This document shows positions 18,017 to 27,084 of a stretch of DNA of 64,000 bases, piece after piece (the stretch's first letter is position 1; each line of letters opens with the position of its first letter). This DNA comes from an uncultured Pelagibacteraceae bacterium. GTDB taxonomy: Bacteria; Pseudomonadota; Alphaproteobacteria; Pelagibacterales; Pelagibacteraceae. The translations under genes and the position numbers were made by a program. Location of the stretch: contig CACOLA010000004.1 in assembly GCA_902627935.1 (NCBI GenBank), forward strand, positions 1-64,000. Reading direction: 5' to 3'. The notes beneath the pieces were generated by a model. That model saw nothing but the letters and a program-made list of their open reading frames with translations, ran no database searches and was not told where the DNA came from.

Positions 18017-18871
18017 ATGGCTTTACCGAAATATACAGAACCACACTATAGAATTTGGCATTATATTTATTTAACGATTTGCGCCGCTGTATTCTTTTTT
18101 CTTATTGCTCCTTTATTTGTAATCTTTCCGTTATCTTTTAACGCAGAAGAATTTTTAAGTTTCTCAGATGGGATGAAAAGTCTTGATCCTGATGCATTTT
18201 CTTTAAGATGGTATAAAGACATGATCTATGGGACTAAAAATCCCTGGGGATTAGCTGCGAAGAATAGTTTTATAATTGCAATTTTTGCTACTATTGGATC
18301 AGTAATACTTGGAACGGTTGCCGCTTTAGGGCTAAGTAGCAGACATATGCCTTACAAAGGTTTGATAATGGCTGTTTTAATTTCTCCAATGATCGTACCT
18401 TTAATTATTTCAGGTGTAGCAATATTTTTCTTTATGGCAAAGGCAGGTTTGGCAGCAACTCATACAGGTATAGTTCTTGCCCATATAATTTTAGGAACAC
18501 CATTCGTTGTTATTACAGTTACTGCGACACTTTCAGGATTTGATCACAGTGTAACAAGAGCTGCTGCAAGTTTAGGCAGTGATCCGGTAAATACTTTTAT
18601 GAAAATTACGTTACCATTAATTTTACCTGGAGTTATCTCAGGTGGATTGTTTGCATTTGTAACCTCATTTGATGAAGTCGTTGTTGTTTTATTTTTAGCA
18701 GGATTAGAAAACACAACTATACCAATTCAAATGTGGACAGGTTTAAGAGAACAATTAAGTCCGACAATTCTAGCTGTTGCGACTTGTTTAATAATATTAT
18801 CGACATTAATTTTAGTAACCGCTGAGCTTTTAAGAAGACGATCAGAGAGGCTCAGAGGAATCAATCGATAG
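18017..18871 (+). CDS. ABC transporter permease, PotC-type
   Basis: Second membrane subunit of the same importer, 284 residues with six predicted helices. The cytoplasmic EAA loop is visible as AAASLGSDPVNTFMKITLPLILPG, given here in outline, which couples to the ATPase. It follows the PotB-type gene by 5 bases and precedes the acyl-CoA enzyme gene by 12 bases, so transporter and catabolic enzyme are probably one transcript. Confidence 0.92.
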   Translation: MALPKYTEPHYRIWHYIYLTICAAVFFFLIAPLFVIFPLSFNAEEFLSFSDGMKSLDPDAFSLRWYKDMIYGTKNPWGLAAKNSFIIAIFATIGSVILGTVAALGLSSRHMPYKGLIMAVLISPMIVPLIISGVAIFFFMAKAGLAATHTGIVLAHIILGTPFVVITVTATLSGFDHSVTRAAASLGSDPVNTFMKITLPLILPGVISGGLFAFVTSFDEVVVVLFLAGLENTTIPIQMWTGLREQLSPTILAVATCLIILSTLILVTAELLRRRSERLRGINR

Positions 18872-18883
18872 TAAAATAATCAA

Positions 18884-21106
18884 ATGAAAATTAAGAATGT
18901 AGTAGTTATTGGATCAGGCACAATGGGTAGCGGTATAGCTGCTCATCTTTGCAATGCCAATATACCTGTCACACTTTTAGATTTAAAAACTGAAATAAGT
19001 CAAAATGCAAGAGAACGAATTCATAAATCAAGGCCACCATTATTAATTGATAAAACAAAAATTGATAACATTAAAGTTGGAAATATATCTGATGATTTTA
19101 ATGTAATTAAAGATGCTGATTGGATTGTTGAGGCAGTAGTTGAGAGAATTGATATAAAACACCAAATTTATGATAAAATTTTTGAAAGCAGGAAAGATGG
19201 TGCAATAGTTTCATCAAACACTTCCTCAATCCCAATTAAAGTTTTATCTCAAAACTTAAATAAAGATCAAAAAAAAGATTTCTGTATTACTCATTTTTTT
19301 AACCCTGTTAGATACATGGGTCTTCTAGAAATAGTTAAGAATGAAGACAATGATTTAAATAAGATAAATCAATTAAAAGAATTTTGTGAAGTTGAGTTAG
19401 GTAAGGGAGCAATCGTTTGTAATGACACCCCTGGTTTTTTGGGAAATAGAGTAGGTGTTTACGCAATGCAAATTGCAATGACTGAAGCATTTAAGATGAA
19501 ACTGTCTGTTGAAGAAGCAGATGCAATCTTTGGAAGACCTATGGGTATACCTAAAACAGGTGTTTTTGGATTATATGATTTGATTGGAATAGATTTAATG
19601 GCAGATGTTTTAAAAAGTTTTATCAAAGAACTTCCAAAATCTGATGAGTTCCATGAAGTTGCCAAAGAAATTCCTTTGGTAAAAAAATTGATTGAAACCG
19701 GATATACGGGAAGAAAAGGCAAAGGTGGCTTCTATAGAATGAAGAAGACCGATAGTGGAAAAATTATGGAAGCTATTAATCTTGAAACTGGCGAGTATTC
19801 ATCAAGTCAAAAAATAGATATTAAGTCTGATAAAGTAGATTTAAAGGCTCTAATTAATAGAAATGATAAGTATGGAGATTATGCTTGGTCAGTACTATCT
19901 AAAATAATAAAATATGCTTCATCTCTAGTTCCTGGAATTACCAAAGAATTTAATGACATAGACGAGGCAATGAGACTTGGATTTAACTGGGCGAAAGGAC
20001 CTTTTGAGATGTTAGAAGAAATTGGTGTTAAAAATTTCTTCGATAAAGTTGATGAATATAAAGGCAATAACTTTTTAGAAAATTTGTCAAATTCTAAAGA
20101 TGAAAATTTTTATGGTGAAAGGCAAAAATATACATCAATTGAAACTTTAGGTAAGATCAAGAAAACTGCCTCAAGTGTTGACGGGAATAGTTCAGCTTCA
20201 ATTTATAGATTTAATGATTTTAATATTGTTGAATTTACGACTAAAGCTAATGCACTCGATTATGACTCAATGGATGCACTTAAGAAAGCAACTGATAAAC
20301 CTTTAATAATAATTAATGAGAGTATGCAATTTTCTGCTGGCGTTAACCTGACCTATACTATGGAATTTGCTAATAAAAATGATTTTAAATCGATAGAAAA
20401 ATTTATTAAATATTTTCAAGAAACTTGCAAACATCTTAAGTACTCTAAATACCCAGTTATATCTGCACCATCAGGATTAACTTTGGGAGGAGGTTTTGAA
20501 GTTTTAGTACAAAGTAATTTCGTAGCCTCACATACAAATATTGTAATCGGATTGGTAGAAACTATTGTTGGTTTAATTCCAGCTGGAGGTGGATGTAAAG
20601 AAATGCTGGCTAGATGGTTAAATACTGAAGAGGCTAAGAAAGACCCAAAATATGCACCCTTAAAAGTATTTGATATAATTGGCTATGGTAAAACAGCTAC
20701 GTCTCCAGTTGAGGCAGAACCTTTGAAATACTTATTACCTGAAAATAAAAGAATTATGAATAGAAATAGTTTGCTTGAGGTATCGAAAAAAATCTTAAAT
20801 GAAAACAAGGACTTTAAAGCACCAAATGAGCTTACATTTAATTTACCTGGTAAAGCAGTTATTGATGACATGAACAAAATTTTAGAAAAACTCTATAATA
20901 ATAAAGTTATATTGGATCATGGTTTGACTGTAGCAAAAGAATTAGCTTATGTATTAAGTGGAGGTGAAACTACCAAAGACAAAACTCTTACAGAGGATGA
21001 TTTGTTTAAATTGGAACTTGATGCTTTTATGAGATTAATTGAAACTAAACAAACTCAAGATAGAATTAAACATACTCTTACTACTGGAAAGCCTTTAGTT
21101 AATTAA
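18884..21106 (+). CDS. 3-hydroxyacyl-CoA dehydrogenase / enoyl-CoA hydratase fusion
   Basis: A 740-residue bifunctional enzyme of beta-oxidation type. The N-terminal NAD domain (GSGTMGSGIAAHLC, 10-23) and the 3-hydroxyacyl-CoA dehydrogenase C-domain (SSNTSSIPI, HFFNPVRYM, NDTPGFLGNRVG) come first, then a crotonase domain from about residue 430 with GGGFEVL and ETIVGLIPAGGG, which hold the two catalytic glutamates. This order is the reverse of FadB/FadJ, where the hydratase is N-terminal. It lies 12 bases after the ABC permease gene, so a CoA-linked chain-shortening step may belong to the same pathway. Confidence 0.9.
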   Translation: MKIKNVVVIGSGTMGSGIAAHLCNANIPVTLLDLKTEISQNARERIHKSRPPLLIDKTKIDNIKVGNISDDFNVIKDADWIVEAVVERIDIKHQIYDKIFESRKDGAIVSSNTSSIPIKVLSQNLNKDQKKDFCITHFFNPVRYMGLLEIVKNEDNDLNKINQLKEFCEVELGKGAIVCNDTPGFLGNRVGVYAMQIAMTEAFKMKLSVEEADAIFGRPMGIPKTGVFGLYDLIGIDLMADVLKSFIKELPKSDEFHEVAKEIPLVKKLIETGYTGRKGKGGFYRMKKTDSGKIMEAINLETGEYSSSQKIDIKSDKVDLKALINRNDKYGDYAWSVLSKIIKYASSLVPGITKEFNDIDEAMRLGFNWAKGPFEMLEEIGVKNFFDKVDEYKGNNFLENLSNSKDENFYGERQKYTSIETLGKIKKTASSVDGNSSASIYRFNDFNIVEFTTKANALDYDSMDALKKATDKPLIIINESMQFSAGVNLTYTMEFANKNDFKSIEKFIKYFQETCKHLKYSKYPVISAPSGLTLGGGFEVLVQSNFVASHTNIVIGLVETIVGLIPAGGGCKEMLARWLNTEEAKKDPKYAPLKVFDIIGYGKTATSPVEAEPLKYLLPENKRIMNRNSLLEVSKKILNENKDFKAPNELTFNLPGKAVIDDMNKILEKLYNNKVILDHGLTVAKELAYVLSGGETTKDKTLTEDDLFKLELDAFMRLIETKQTQDRIKHTLTTGKPLVN

Positions 21107-21743
21107 ATAACCTGAGAGTATTTATAAAGTCAGGCCTTAAAACATATTCAGATTTATTTAAGTATTTGATTTTTTCTAGTGCTTCTAAGCCGAATATTAC
21201 TTTTCCGATAGGTGTGTATTCACCCTCATATAAAGGTTCATCCTGAAGAATTATAAAAAATTGACTATCCTCAGTATCATATTTTAAAGATCGAGCTAGT
21301 CCTACGCTTCCTTTAGTATAATTAAAATTTTTATCAACTTCAGATTTGATTGTGCCTAGACCAGATTTTCCAGTTCCAATTTTTCCATAATCAATGTTTC
21401 CTCTTTTTCCAAATTCTAAATCGCCAGCTTGTACAAGTTTATCTTTAATAACTCTATGAAACGCCACATCATCATAAGCATTTGACTTAACTAATTTTTT
21501 AAATCTTTCTACTCCATTTGGAGATATATCTGGATATAGTTCTATAATTACATTTCCACATTCAACGTTTAGAACTGCTATGTTATTTGGATTTTCAAAA
21601 TTAATTTTATTTGGCTCATAATTCTTAACAAATAAACATTTATCTTTTAATAAAACAAAAGAAGTAATTGAAAATAAACCCAAAATTACAACAAATATAA
21701 ATATTATTTTTTCAGATTTTGATGCTTTTATTTTTTCAATCAT
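21099..21743 (-). CDS. membrane-anchored peptidyl-prolyl cis-trans isomerase (cyclophilin)
   Basis: Cyclophilin-type isomerase, 214 residues. One N-terminal helix (about 12-31) should anchor the catalytic domain on the periplasmic side, where it would help fold exported proteins. The catalytic FHRVI motif, QAGDLEFG, SEVDKNFNYTKGSVGLA and SQFFIIL blocks are present; the usual Trp is absent, as in many bacterial cyclophilins. It overlaps the end of the acyl-CoA enzyme gene by 8 bases and the preceding metallopeptidase gene by 4 (ATGA). Confidence 0.88.
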   Translation of the reverse strand: MIEKIKASKSEKIIFIFVVILGLFSITSFVLLKDKCLFVKNYEPNKINFENPNNIAVLNVECGNVIIELYPDISPNGVERFKKLVKSNAYDDVAFHRVIKDKLVQAGDLEFGKRGNIDYGKIGTGKSGLGTIKSEVDKNFNYTKGSVGLARSLKYDTEDSQFFIILQDEPLYEGEYTPIGKVIFGLEALEKIKYLNKSEYVLRPDFINTLRLFN

Positions 21744-22462
21744 AAAATAAAACTTTCATCAATTTTTAAGAGCCCTTTTTTGATGAATTCTATCTTCTTT
21801 TTAAGAATAGGATCAACCATTTCAGGCAAATTTCCATACATTAAATGAGAAAATACCTCAGCCATATCCTCAGATGCGGTGGATCGCGAGTATTCAGTGA
21901 TAAAACCAGCTGTTTTAAAATATGTTTCTAATCCTATTTTTTTTGTGCAGGTTGAACATTCAGCGTAATTAAAACCTTTAGGATTAAAACTAGACCAAAT
22001 TTGCTCATTAAATATATCTTTGTAACTATCGTTTATTATGTGGAATACTTCGTGATGCAACACTCTTTCAAAATATTTATCATTAAATTTTATATCTACA
22101 ATTAAAGTTCTCATCACATTATCAGGTATCCCGGCAGTCTTAATACCTGAGATTGATAAATCCTCGCACATAACAATGTATTTTAAATTTATTTTTTTTA
22201 AAAAGTTTTGAGAATATCTATTAAGATTTTTTTCAATAATCTTATATTTTTTATCTAGGTCTCGCTTTGATGATTTAAAACATTTGATATTATTATCAAT
22301 ACCTATTGTAAATGCTTGTTTAGCATTCAAGTATCTTAATTTGTTTTCAGTTTTAAGATTATAAATCTCCAGGTTTGGAATTTTTATTAATTCGTAAATT
22401 GTATCTGCTTGGGTTGGAGAAACTAAAAATAAACACAATAAAATGAGCTTTAATAATTTCAT
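21740..22462 (-). CDS. secreted putative zinc metallopeptidase
   Basis: A 240-residue protein with a signal peptide (1-19, cleaved after TQA) and an HEVFH motif at 137-141, matching the HExxH zinc site. A later SEDMAEVFSHL segment supplies a Glu that in gluzincins is the third ligand, so an active site is credible. CSTCTKK may form a further metal or disulfide site. I do not recognise a named family. It is co-transcribed with the cyclophilin gene (4-base overlap), suggesting a shared envelope quality-control role. Confidence 0.6.
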   Translation of the reverse strand: MKLLKLILLCLFLVSPTQADTIYELIKIPNLEIYNLKTENKLRYLNAKQAFTIGIDNNIKCFKSSKRDLDKKYKIIEKNLNRYSQNFLKKINLKYIVMCEDLSISGIKTAGIPDNVMRTLIVDIKFNDKYFERVLHHEVFHIINDSYKDIFNEQIWSSFNPKGFNYAECSTCTKKIGLETYFKTAGFITEYSRSTASEDMAEVFSHLMYGNLPEMVDPILKKKIEFIKKGLLKIDESFIL

Positions 22463-22516
22463 AATTAATATTATTCAAGATATTCCAATTTGTTAGAATG
22501 TGATAGAGTTTTTGTG

Positions 22517-23476
22517 ATGAAAAAAAAAAGAAGCAAAGAACCCATTCAACCAGTAAGTGGCACAAAGGTTCCAAGATTTGCTGGCCCTTCAACTTTTGCT
22601 AGACTACCAGAATTAAGAGATGTTGAGTACTGTGATGTCGCAATAGTCGGGATACCATTCGATGCAGGTACAAGTTACAGGCCTGGCGCAAGATTTGGCC
22701 CTCAAAGTATCAGACAAGCTTCAAGACATTTAAGAACAAATTATCATCCAAATTATGATGTTGAGCCCTTTAAAGTTCAACAAGTTGCTGATGCAGGTGA
22801 TATTACTTGTAATCCATTTAATATAGATGAAGCAATTAAACAAATTGAGGAAGGAGCATTGGATCTTCTTAAAAAAACTGGAGGTATAATTAGTTTAGGT
22901 GGAGATCATACAATTGCGTTTCCTTTATTAAAAGCAGTAAATAAAATTAATAATGGCCCTGTTGCTTTAGTTCATTTCGATGCACATCTTGACACTTGGG
23001 ACACTTATTTTGGAGCGCCTTATACACATGGAACACCTTTTAGAAGAGCACGTGAAGAAAATTTATTCATGGATGATGCTTCAATGCATGTAGGTATTAG
23101 AGGCCCATTGTATAGCAGAGAAGATCTTAAAAATGATGAAAGTTTTGGATTTAAGATAATTCATTGTGATGAGTTTCAAACTGAAGGCACTGATAAAATT
23201 GCTGAAAGAATAAAAAAAAGAGTGGGAGATAATCCATTATATTTATCAATTGATATTGATGTTTTAGATCCTGCTTTTGCACCTGGCACTGGTACACCAG
23301 AAATAGCTGGTATGACCAGTAGAGAAATGGTTAATGTTATTAGAGGCTTGTCTGGTATGAATTTAATCTCTGCAGATGTTGTTGAGGTATCACCTGCTTA
23401 TGATCATGCTGAGGTAACATCACTTGCAGCTGCCACTATAGTTTATGAGTTAACAAATCTATTTGCAAAAAAGTAA
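22517..23476 (+). CDS. ureohydrolase, agmatinase-like
   Basis: Mn-dependent enzyme of the arginase/agmatinase family, which splits urea from a guanidino compound. All metal motifs are present: GGDHT (His131), HFDAHLD (Asp155, His157, Asp159) and SIDIDVLDP. Length (319 residues) and the N-terminal FAGPSTFARLP fit agmatinase and guanidinobutyrase. The ATG at 22517 is preferred to an upstream TTG at 22490. An aldehyde dehydrogenase gene follows by 20 bases: agmatine or guanidinobutyrate could thus be turned into putrescine or GABA-type products. The exact guanidine substrate is unsettled. Confidence 0.85.
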   Translation: MKKKRSKEPIQPVSGTKVPRFAGPSTFARLPELRDVEYCDVAIVGIPFDAGTSYRPGARFGPQSIRQASRHLRTNYHPNYDVEPFKVQQVADAGDITCNPFNIDEAIKQIEEGALDLLKKTGGIISLGGDHTIAFPLLKAVNKINNGPVALVHFDAHLDTWDTYFGAPYTHGTPFRRAREENLFMDDASMHVGIRGPLYSREDLKNDESFGFKIIHCDEFQTEGTDKIAERIKKRVGDNPLYLSIDIDVLDPAFAPGTGTPEIAGMTSREMVNVIRGLSGMNLISADVVEVSPAYDHAEVTSLAAATIVYELTNLFAKK

Positions 23477-23496
23477 AGAAAGGTTAGTAATCTCCA

Positions 23497-24930
23497 ATGG
23501 AAAATAAAAAAAATTTTTATATTGATGGCAAATGGGTAACACCAAAAAGTAAAGAAGAAATCAAAGTAATTGATCCTGCAACTGAGGAAAACTGTGCTGC
23601 CATTACATTAGGCAATAAAGATGATGTTAATGATGCTGTGAATGCTGCCAAAAAAGCTTACGGTTCTTGGGCGTTTTCATCAAAAGATGAAAGAATAAGA
23701 TTATTAGAAAAACTTTACGAAAATTATAAAAAAAGATGGGCAGATATTGCAAGTGCAATTACAACTGAGATGGGAGCACCAAAAGATTTTGCAACAAAAC
23801 TCCAAGCTGGAACAGGTGCTGCACATTTAAAATCATTTATAAGATATTTGAAAAATTTTGAATTTGAAAAACCATTAGGAGAACATGCTCCTAATCAGAG
23901 ACTCATATATGAACCTAAAGGCGTATGTGCTTTAATAACACCATGGAATTGGCCAATGAACCAGGTTTGCTTAAAAGTAATGCCTGCAATAGCATCTGGT
24001 TGTACGATGGTTCTAAAACCTTCTGAATTAGCGCCACTATCATCAATGATTTTAGCAGAGTTGATTGATGAAACAAAATTTCCTCCAGGAGTATTTAATT
24101 TAATAAATGGTGATGGAGCAACAACTGGAGATACATTAACAAGTCATCCTGACATAAATATGATTTCATTTACTGGGTCAACTAGAGCAGGAGCATTAAT
24201 TTCCCAAAATGCTGCAAAAGATTTTAAAAGAGTTAGTTTAGAACTTGGTGGCAAAGGTGCAAATATAATATTTAAAGATGCTGATCCAGATGCAATAGAA
24301 AGAGGTGCTTTGAGATGTTTTAGAAATTCAGGCCAGTCATGTAATGCGCCTACAAGAATGTTAGTTGAAAAATCAATGTACAATGATGCTATTGAAAGAT
24401 TAAAGAAGTATACAGAAAATTTTGAGGTTGGTGATCCAAAAAAAGAAGGAGAGCATATAGGCCCAGTCATATCTGAAACTCAATTCAATAAGATACAAAC
24501 TTTAATTAAGAAAGGTATCGATGAAGGGGCTAAATTAGTAGCTGGAGGCCCAGGTAAACCAGATGGATTAGAAAAAGGTTATTTTGTAAAACCTACTGTA
24601 TTTGCAGATGTTAATAATAAAATGGAAATAGCTAGAACAGAAATATTTGGACCAGTTTTATCTGTAATGTCCTTTGAAACAGAGGAAGAAGCTATTGAAA
24701 TTGCAAATGATACTCCCTACGGATTAACAAATTATATTCAAACTAAAGATAAAGCAAAAGTACAGAGAGTTGCTAGAAAACTAAGATCAGGAATGGTTGA
24801 TGTCAATGGAGCTGGTATTGCTGTTGATGCACCTTTTGGGGGCTTCAAACATTCTGGCATTGGTAGAGAAGCCGGGGAACATGGTCTCGAAGAGTTTTTA
24901 GAAGTTAAATCTGTTGGTGGATGGAGTTAA
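23497..24930 (+). CDS. aldehyde dehydrogenase
   Basis: A 477-residue NAD(P)+-dependent ALDH with FYIDGKWV at the N-terminus, the ITPWNWPMNQ nucleotide loop, catalytic Glu in LELGGKGAN (about 248), the nucleophile Cys in NSGQSCNAP (about 282) and EIFGPVLSV. It follows the agmatinase-like gene by 20 bases and is likely co-expressed, possibly oxidising an amino-aldehyde from polyamine breakdown. It differs clearly from the ALDH at 8.2-9.7 kb. Its stop shares a TTAA with the convergent argE-like gene. Confidence 0.88.
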   Translation: MENKKNFYIDGKWVTPKSKEEIKVIDPATEENCAAITLGNKDDVNDAVNAAKKAYGSWAFSSKDERIRLLEKLYENYKKRWADIASAITTEMGAPKDFATKLQAGTGAAHLKSFIRYLKNFEFEKPLGEHAPNQRLIYEPKGVCALITPWNWPMNQVCLKVMPAIASGCTMVLKPSELAPLSSMILAELIDETKFPPGVFNLINGDGATTGDTLTSHPDINMISFTGSTRAGALISQNAAKDFKRVSLELGGKGANIIFKDADPDAIERGALRCFRNSGQSCNAPTRMLVEKSMYNDAIERLKKYTENFEVGDPKKEGEHIGPVISETQFNKIQTLIKKGIDEGAKLVAGGPGKPDGLEKGYFVKPTVFADVNNKMEIARTEIFGPVLSVMSFETEEEAIEIANDTPYGLTNYIQTKDKAKVQRVARKLRSGMVDVNGAGIAVDAPFGGFKHSGIGREAGEHGLEEFLEVKSVGGWS

Positions 24931-26117
24931 TTAAGTATTGAATTTTTCTTAATTCCCTCAAGAAATTTTAAACATTTTTTAAGTTCATTAAGTTCAATGA
25001 ACTCATCAACTTTATGAGCCTGTTCAATAGAGCCTGGGCCACAAACAACTGTGCTGATACCAATTTCTTGAAACAATCCTGCTTCAGTACCGAAGGATAC
25101 AACTTCTCTCGAATTATCACCGGTTAAACTTGAGACTAGTTCACATGCCTCTGAATTATCTATACGATCGAAACCTGTAACTTCACCTATAATTTCTTTT
25201 GTAATTTTTGAATTAGGAAAAATTTTTTTCATTTCTGGTAATAAAACTTCATTTGCATATTTATCTATTTGTTGATTTAGAAAGATACCATCCTCTTTAA
25301 TAACTGGTCTTGTCTCCCATTCAACACGACATTTATCAGCTATTACATTATGAGCTATTCCTCCAAATATTCCTCCAACTTGTAATGTTGAAAAAGGAGG
25401 ATCAAATATTGAATCCTTAGGAGCTCTTAGTTTTAATTCTTCTCTAAGCTCTATCAATTTTGTTGCATATTTTGATGCAAATTCAACGGCACTAACACCT
25501 TTATGTGGCATCGAGCTATGTCCAGCTAACCCCTCAAAATAAGTAGTGTACTCATAACAACCTTTATGAGCATCTATGATTTTCATTTTTGTTGGTTCCC
25601 CCACAATACAAATTCCATCTTGAATATTTCTTTTTTTAAGTTCTTTAATTAATATTGGTGCACCTAAGCATGCAGTTTCCTCATCAAAAGTAAATGAAAA
25701 ATGAATATCTCTATTTAGATCAACTTTAGAAAAAACTGGAGCAAACGCTAAAGTACATGCAATAAATCCTTTCATGTCACATGAACCTCTTCCATAAAGT
25801 TTATCCTTTTTAATTGTTGCTTTAAAAGGGTCTGTACTCCAACTCTTTGAAACAGGGACTGTATCAGTATGACCAGATAAAATTATTGGTTTAACTCCAT
25901 TAGATTTTTTTGCTTTTATTGTAGCAAAAAGATTTGCTCTTTTTTTTTTAACATCATAAGTTTTAAATGAGGTAGCACCTAAATCATTGAGATATTTCTC
26001 ACAATAATTAATTAAATCATTGTTATCTTCTCCAGAAATAGTTTTGAATCCAATTAAATCAGATAAAATCTTAATAGAATTATTGTATAATTTATCTAAA
26101 TTTACTTCTGTACTCAT
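24927..26117 (-). CDS. argE: M20 deacetylase, acetylornithine deacetylase (ArgE)-like
   Basis: Zn-dependent M20 amidohydrolase of 396 residues. Metal and catalytic motifs are SGHTDTVPV, GRGSCDMKGF, FDEETACLG with the catalytic Glu, and the C-terminal EQAHKVDEF. The SFGTEAGLF segment is typical of ArgE. Likely reaction: N-acetylornithine to ornithine plus acetate. Because related M20 enzymes deacetylate other N-acetyl amino acids, including N-acetyl-diaminobutyrate, a link to the polyamine or ectoine-like genes nearby is possible. It is convergent with the ALDH and divergent from the csaA-like gene. Confidence 0.82.
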   Translation of the reverse strand: MSTEVNLDKLYNNSIKILSDLIGFKTISGEDNNDLINYCEKYLNDLGATSFKTYDVKKKRANLFATIKAKKSNGVKPIILSGHTDTVPVSKSWSTDPFKATIKKDKLYGRGSCDMKGFIACTLAFAPVFSKVDLNRDIHFSFTFDEETACLGAPILIKELKKRNIQDGICIVGEPTKMKIIDAHKGCYEYTTYFEGLAGHSSMPHKGVSAVEFASKYATKLIELREELKLRAPKDSIFDPPFSTLQVGGIFGGIAHNVIADKCRVEWETRPVIKEDGIFLNQQIDKYANEVLLPEMKKIFPNSKITKEIIGEVTGFDRIDNSEACELVSSLTGDNSREVVSFGTEAGLFQEIGISTVVCGPGSIEQAHKVDEFIELNELKKCLKFLEGIKKNSILN

Positions 26118-26146
26118 TAGTAATAATTAATATAAATATCTCATTT

Positions 26147-26488
26147 ATGAAAGAACAAATTACTTACGACATATTTGAAAAAATAGACATTAGACTTGGG
26201 ACAGTACTCTCAGTCAAAAAAAATGAAAAAGCTAGAAAACCATCTTTAGTTGTTGAAGTTGATTTTGGAAAAGAAATAGGTATCAAAACATCATCTGCCC
26301 AAATTACTCATTTTTATAATGAAGAAAATTTAGTTGGCAAACAAGTGATTGGTGTTTGTAATTTTCCTGAAAAAAATATTGCAGGTGTAAAATCTCAATT
26401 TTTACTTTTAGGCTCAATAGACTCTGAGGGAAAGGTTACATTAGTACACCCCTCACAACAAGCAGAAAATGGTTTACCTATAGCATAA
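26147..26488 (+). CDS. CsaA-like tRNA-binding-domain protein
   Basis: A 113-residue protein consisting of one OB-fold of the EMAP/Trbp111 type (F-KIDIRLGTVLSVKK, IGIKTSSAQITH, GKQVIGVCNFPEK). Free-standing members such as CsaA and YgjH bind tRNA or act as secretion-related chaperones. The protein has no other domain. It is followed by the LysE-family gene after 2 bases, so both probably share a transcript. Confidence 0.85.
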   Translation: MKEQITYDIFEKIDIRLGTVLSVKKNEKARKPSLVVEVDFGKEIGIKTSSAQITHFYNEENLVGKQVIGVCNFPEKNIAGVKSQFLLLGSIDSEGKVTLVHPSQQAENGLPIA

Positions 26489-26490
26489 AT

Positions 26491-27081
26491 ATGCATCCAG
26501 AATTTTTATCTATGGCACTATTTTGGATTGTAGCTGCTTATACACCAGGACCAAATAACGTTGTTGCATCTTATTCTGGTTTTAATTTTGGAATAAGAAA
26601 AACAATCCCACACATTTTTGGAGTTACAATTGGATTTACTTCAGTGGTATTTGCTTTGACAATTGGTTTAGTTAATGTTTTTAAACTATTTCCAATTATT
26701 CAAACTATTTTGAAATATTTGGGAAGTTTATTTTTAATATACTTAGCCTATAAAATCAGTTTTTCAGAAGCGTCTAGTGAGAAAAAAAATGAAAATCCAA
26801 TTTCTTTTTTGGATACTTTTATTTTTCAATTTTTAAATCCAAAAGGTGTCTTGATTGGAATTATCATAGTTTCGACATATGTTGAATATGGGGAAAATTA
26901 TCTTAATTATGCGACTCAAGTTGTTTTATTTGCCTTTGTAGTATCTTTATCGAGCATTACCTTTTGGACATTTGTTGGAAAATATCTTAGAAAATTCGCG
27001 ACAAATGAGAAATTTATTAAATACTTTAATTATGTTATGTCAGTGCTTCTTCTTTTGAGCATAATTACATTTTATATATAA
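26491..27081 (+). CDS. LysE family amino-acid exporter
   Basis: A 196-residue inner-membrane protein with about six hydrophobic helices. The N-terminal AAYTPGPNNVVASYSGFNFG is the LysE/RhtB signature, where the PGPN motif is highly conserved. Members export basic amino acids, homoserine/threonine or related metabolites. The substrate here is unknown. The acnA start follows 3 bases after its stop. Confidence 0.88.
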   Translation: MHPEFLSMALFWIVAAYTPGPNNVVASYSGFNFGIRKTIPHIFGVTIGFTSVVFALTIGLVNVFKLFPIIQTILKYLGSLFLIYLAYKISFSEASSEKKNENPISFLDTFIFQFLNPKGVLIGIIIVSTYVEYGENYLNYATQVVLFAFVVSLSSITFWTFVGKYLRKFATNEKFIKYFNYVMSVLLLLSIITFYI

Positions 27082-27084
27082 GAC

